Positions 4,826 through 5,305 of a stretch of DNA of 5,305 nucleotides are shown here, piece after piece. This DNA comes from an uncultured Ruminococcus sp. (lineage in GTDB: Bacteria > Bacillota > Clostridia > Oscillospirales > Acutalibacteraceae). Under the pieces are notes generated by a model, which was not told the DNA's origin, searched no databases, and saw nothing but the letters and a program-made list of their open reading frames with translations. Where the stretch lies: NCBI GenBank assembly GCA_902803585.1, contig CADCQO010000292.1, positions 1 through 5,305 of the forward strand, read 5' to 3'. Made by a program: the position numbers and the translations under genes. Every line of letters begins with the position of its first letter. The first letter of the stretch is position 1.

Positions 4826-5305
4826 ATGGCAAAAAAACAACCTCAGAAGCAGCAGCCGATTGATTTTGTCATCGCATGGGTAGATGGCAGTGACCCTGTA
4901 TGGCAGCAGGCAAAAGCCCGTTATACACCGTCAGCAATGGCAGACAGTGCAACACCGGTACGCTATCGTGACTGGGAGAATTTACAGTACTGGTTCAGGG
5001 GAGCAGAGCAGTTTGCCCCTTGGGTGAGATGTATTCATTTTATTACATGGGGACATTTGCCAAAGTGGCTGAATACCGCTCACCCTAAGCTGCATATCGT
5101 GCGGCATGAAGATTATATTCCGAAAGAATACCTGCCGACCTTCAATTCCCATACAATCGAGCTGAATATGCACCGTATTGAAGGGCTGTCTGAGCAGTTT
5201 GTATATTTTAACGATGATATGTTTCTGACAGCCCCCGCAGAGCCGGAGGACTTTTTTAAAAACGGGCTGCCCTGCGATACCTTCGGGCTGAACTGCCTTT
5301 ATTTC
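4826..5305 (+). CDS. Stealth-family sugar-1-phosphate transferase, N-terminal part (runs off the window)
   Basis: The reading frame is open to the window end and gives the first 160 residues. PIDFVIAWVDGSDPVW (11-26) is the conserved region 1 signature, and RYRDWENLQYWFRGAEQF (46-63), IHFITWGHLPKWLN (70-83), FNSHTIELNMHRI (106-118) and FVYFNDDMFL (125-134) form conserved region 2. Known relatives are capsule hexose-1-phosphate transferases such as the meningococcal SacB type, and the animal GlcNAc-1-phosphotransferase GNPTAB; they build sugar-phosphate-sugar links from nucleotide sugars. Family members usually exceed 300 residues, so more than half is probably outside the window. The lysine/glutamine-rich N-terminus (2-10) precedes the domain without a signal peptide. 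The ribosome site AAGGAG (4811-4816) lies inside the last codons of the glycerophosphotransferase and the gap is 3 nt, so the two are coupled. The sugar transferred is unknown. Confidence 0.93.
   Translation, partial: MAKKQPQKQQPIDFVIAWVDGSDPVWQQAKARYTPSAMADSATPVRYRDWENLQYWFRGAEQFAPWVRCIHFITWGHLPKWLNTAHPKLHIVRHEDYIPKEYLPTFNSHTIELNMHRIEGLSEQFVYFNDDMFLTAPAEPEDFFKNGLPCDTFGLNCLYF

Overview
The window looks like chromosomal DNA of a Gram-positive Firmicute, probably a mid-GC Clostridia. A Ruminococcus-like Oscillospiraceae is my guess from codon use and gene style, and it is not proven. Supporting signs are strong AGGAGG-type ribosome binding sites, promoters with textbook TTGACA/TATAAT boxes, a CDP-glycerol glycerophosphotransferase-family enzyme typical of teichoic-acid-type polymers, and a small Nif11-like zinc-ribbon protein.

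Left part (1-1411). A tRNA-Gly(UCC) gene reads leftwards off the window edge from its own promoter. A rightward promoter drives a two-gene unit: an FMN-binding flavin reductase family protein (256-825), followed 15 bases later by a small cysteine-rich protein (841-1158). Its -10 box sits inside a 7-bp inverted repeat, and a 12-bp palindrome directly precedes the reductase start codon. The unit is followed by a long non-coding stretch with a 14-bp palindrome and a clear hairpin plus T-run terminator at 1366-1411.

Right part (1550-5305). A perfect TTGACA-N17-TATAAT promoter opens a tightly packed rightward operon that runs out of the window. In order it encodes an ExoA-like family 2 glycosyltransferase, an ABC-2 type polysaccharide export permease (Wzm/TagG type), a TagB/TagF-type glycerophosphotransferase, and the N-terminal 160 residues of a Stealth-family sugar-1-phosphate transferase. 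The genes overlap by 4 bases or lie 3-12 bases apart. Together they suggest synthesis and export of a phosphodiester-containing surface polysaccharide: a sugar is added by the glycosyltransferase, glycerol-phosphate and hexose-1-phosphate units by the two phosphotransferases, and the lipid-linked product is exported through the permease. The permease's ATPase is not in the window.

I see no insertion sequence, CRISPR array, phage gene or wholly unknown system. The most noteworthy points are two different phosphotransferase families side by side, codon use in the permease gene that differs from its neighbours, the dyad around the reductase -10 box, and the unusual small two-part zinc-ribbon protein.
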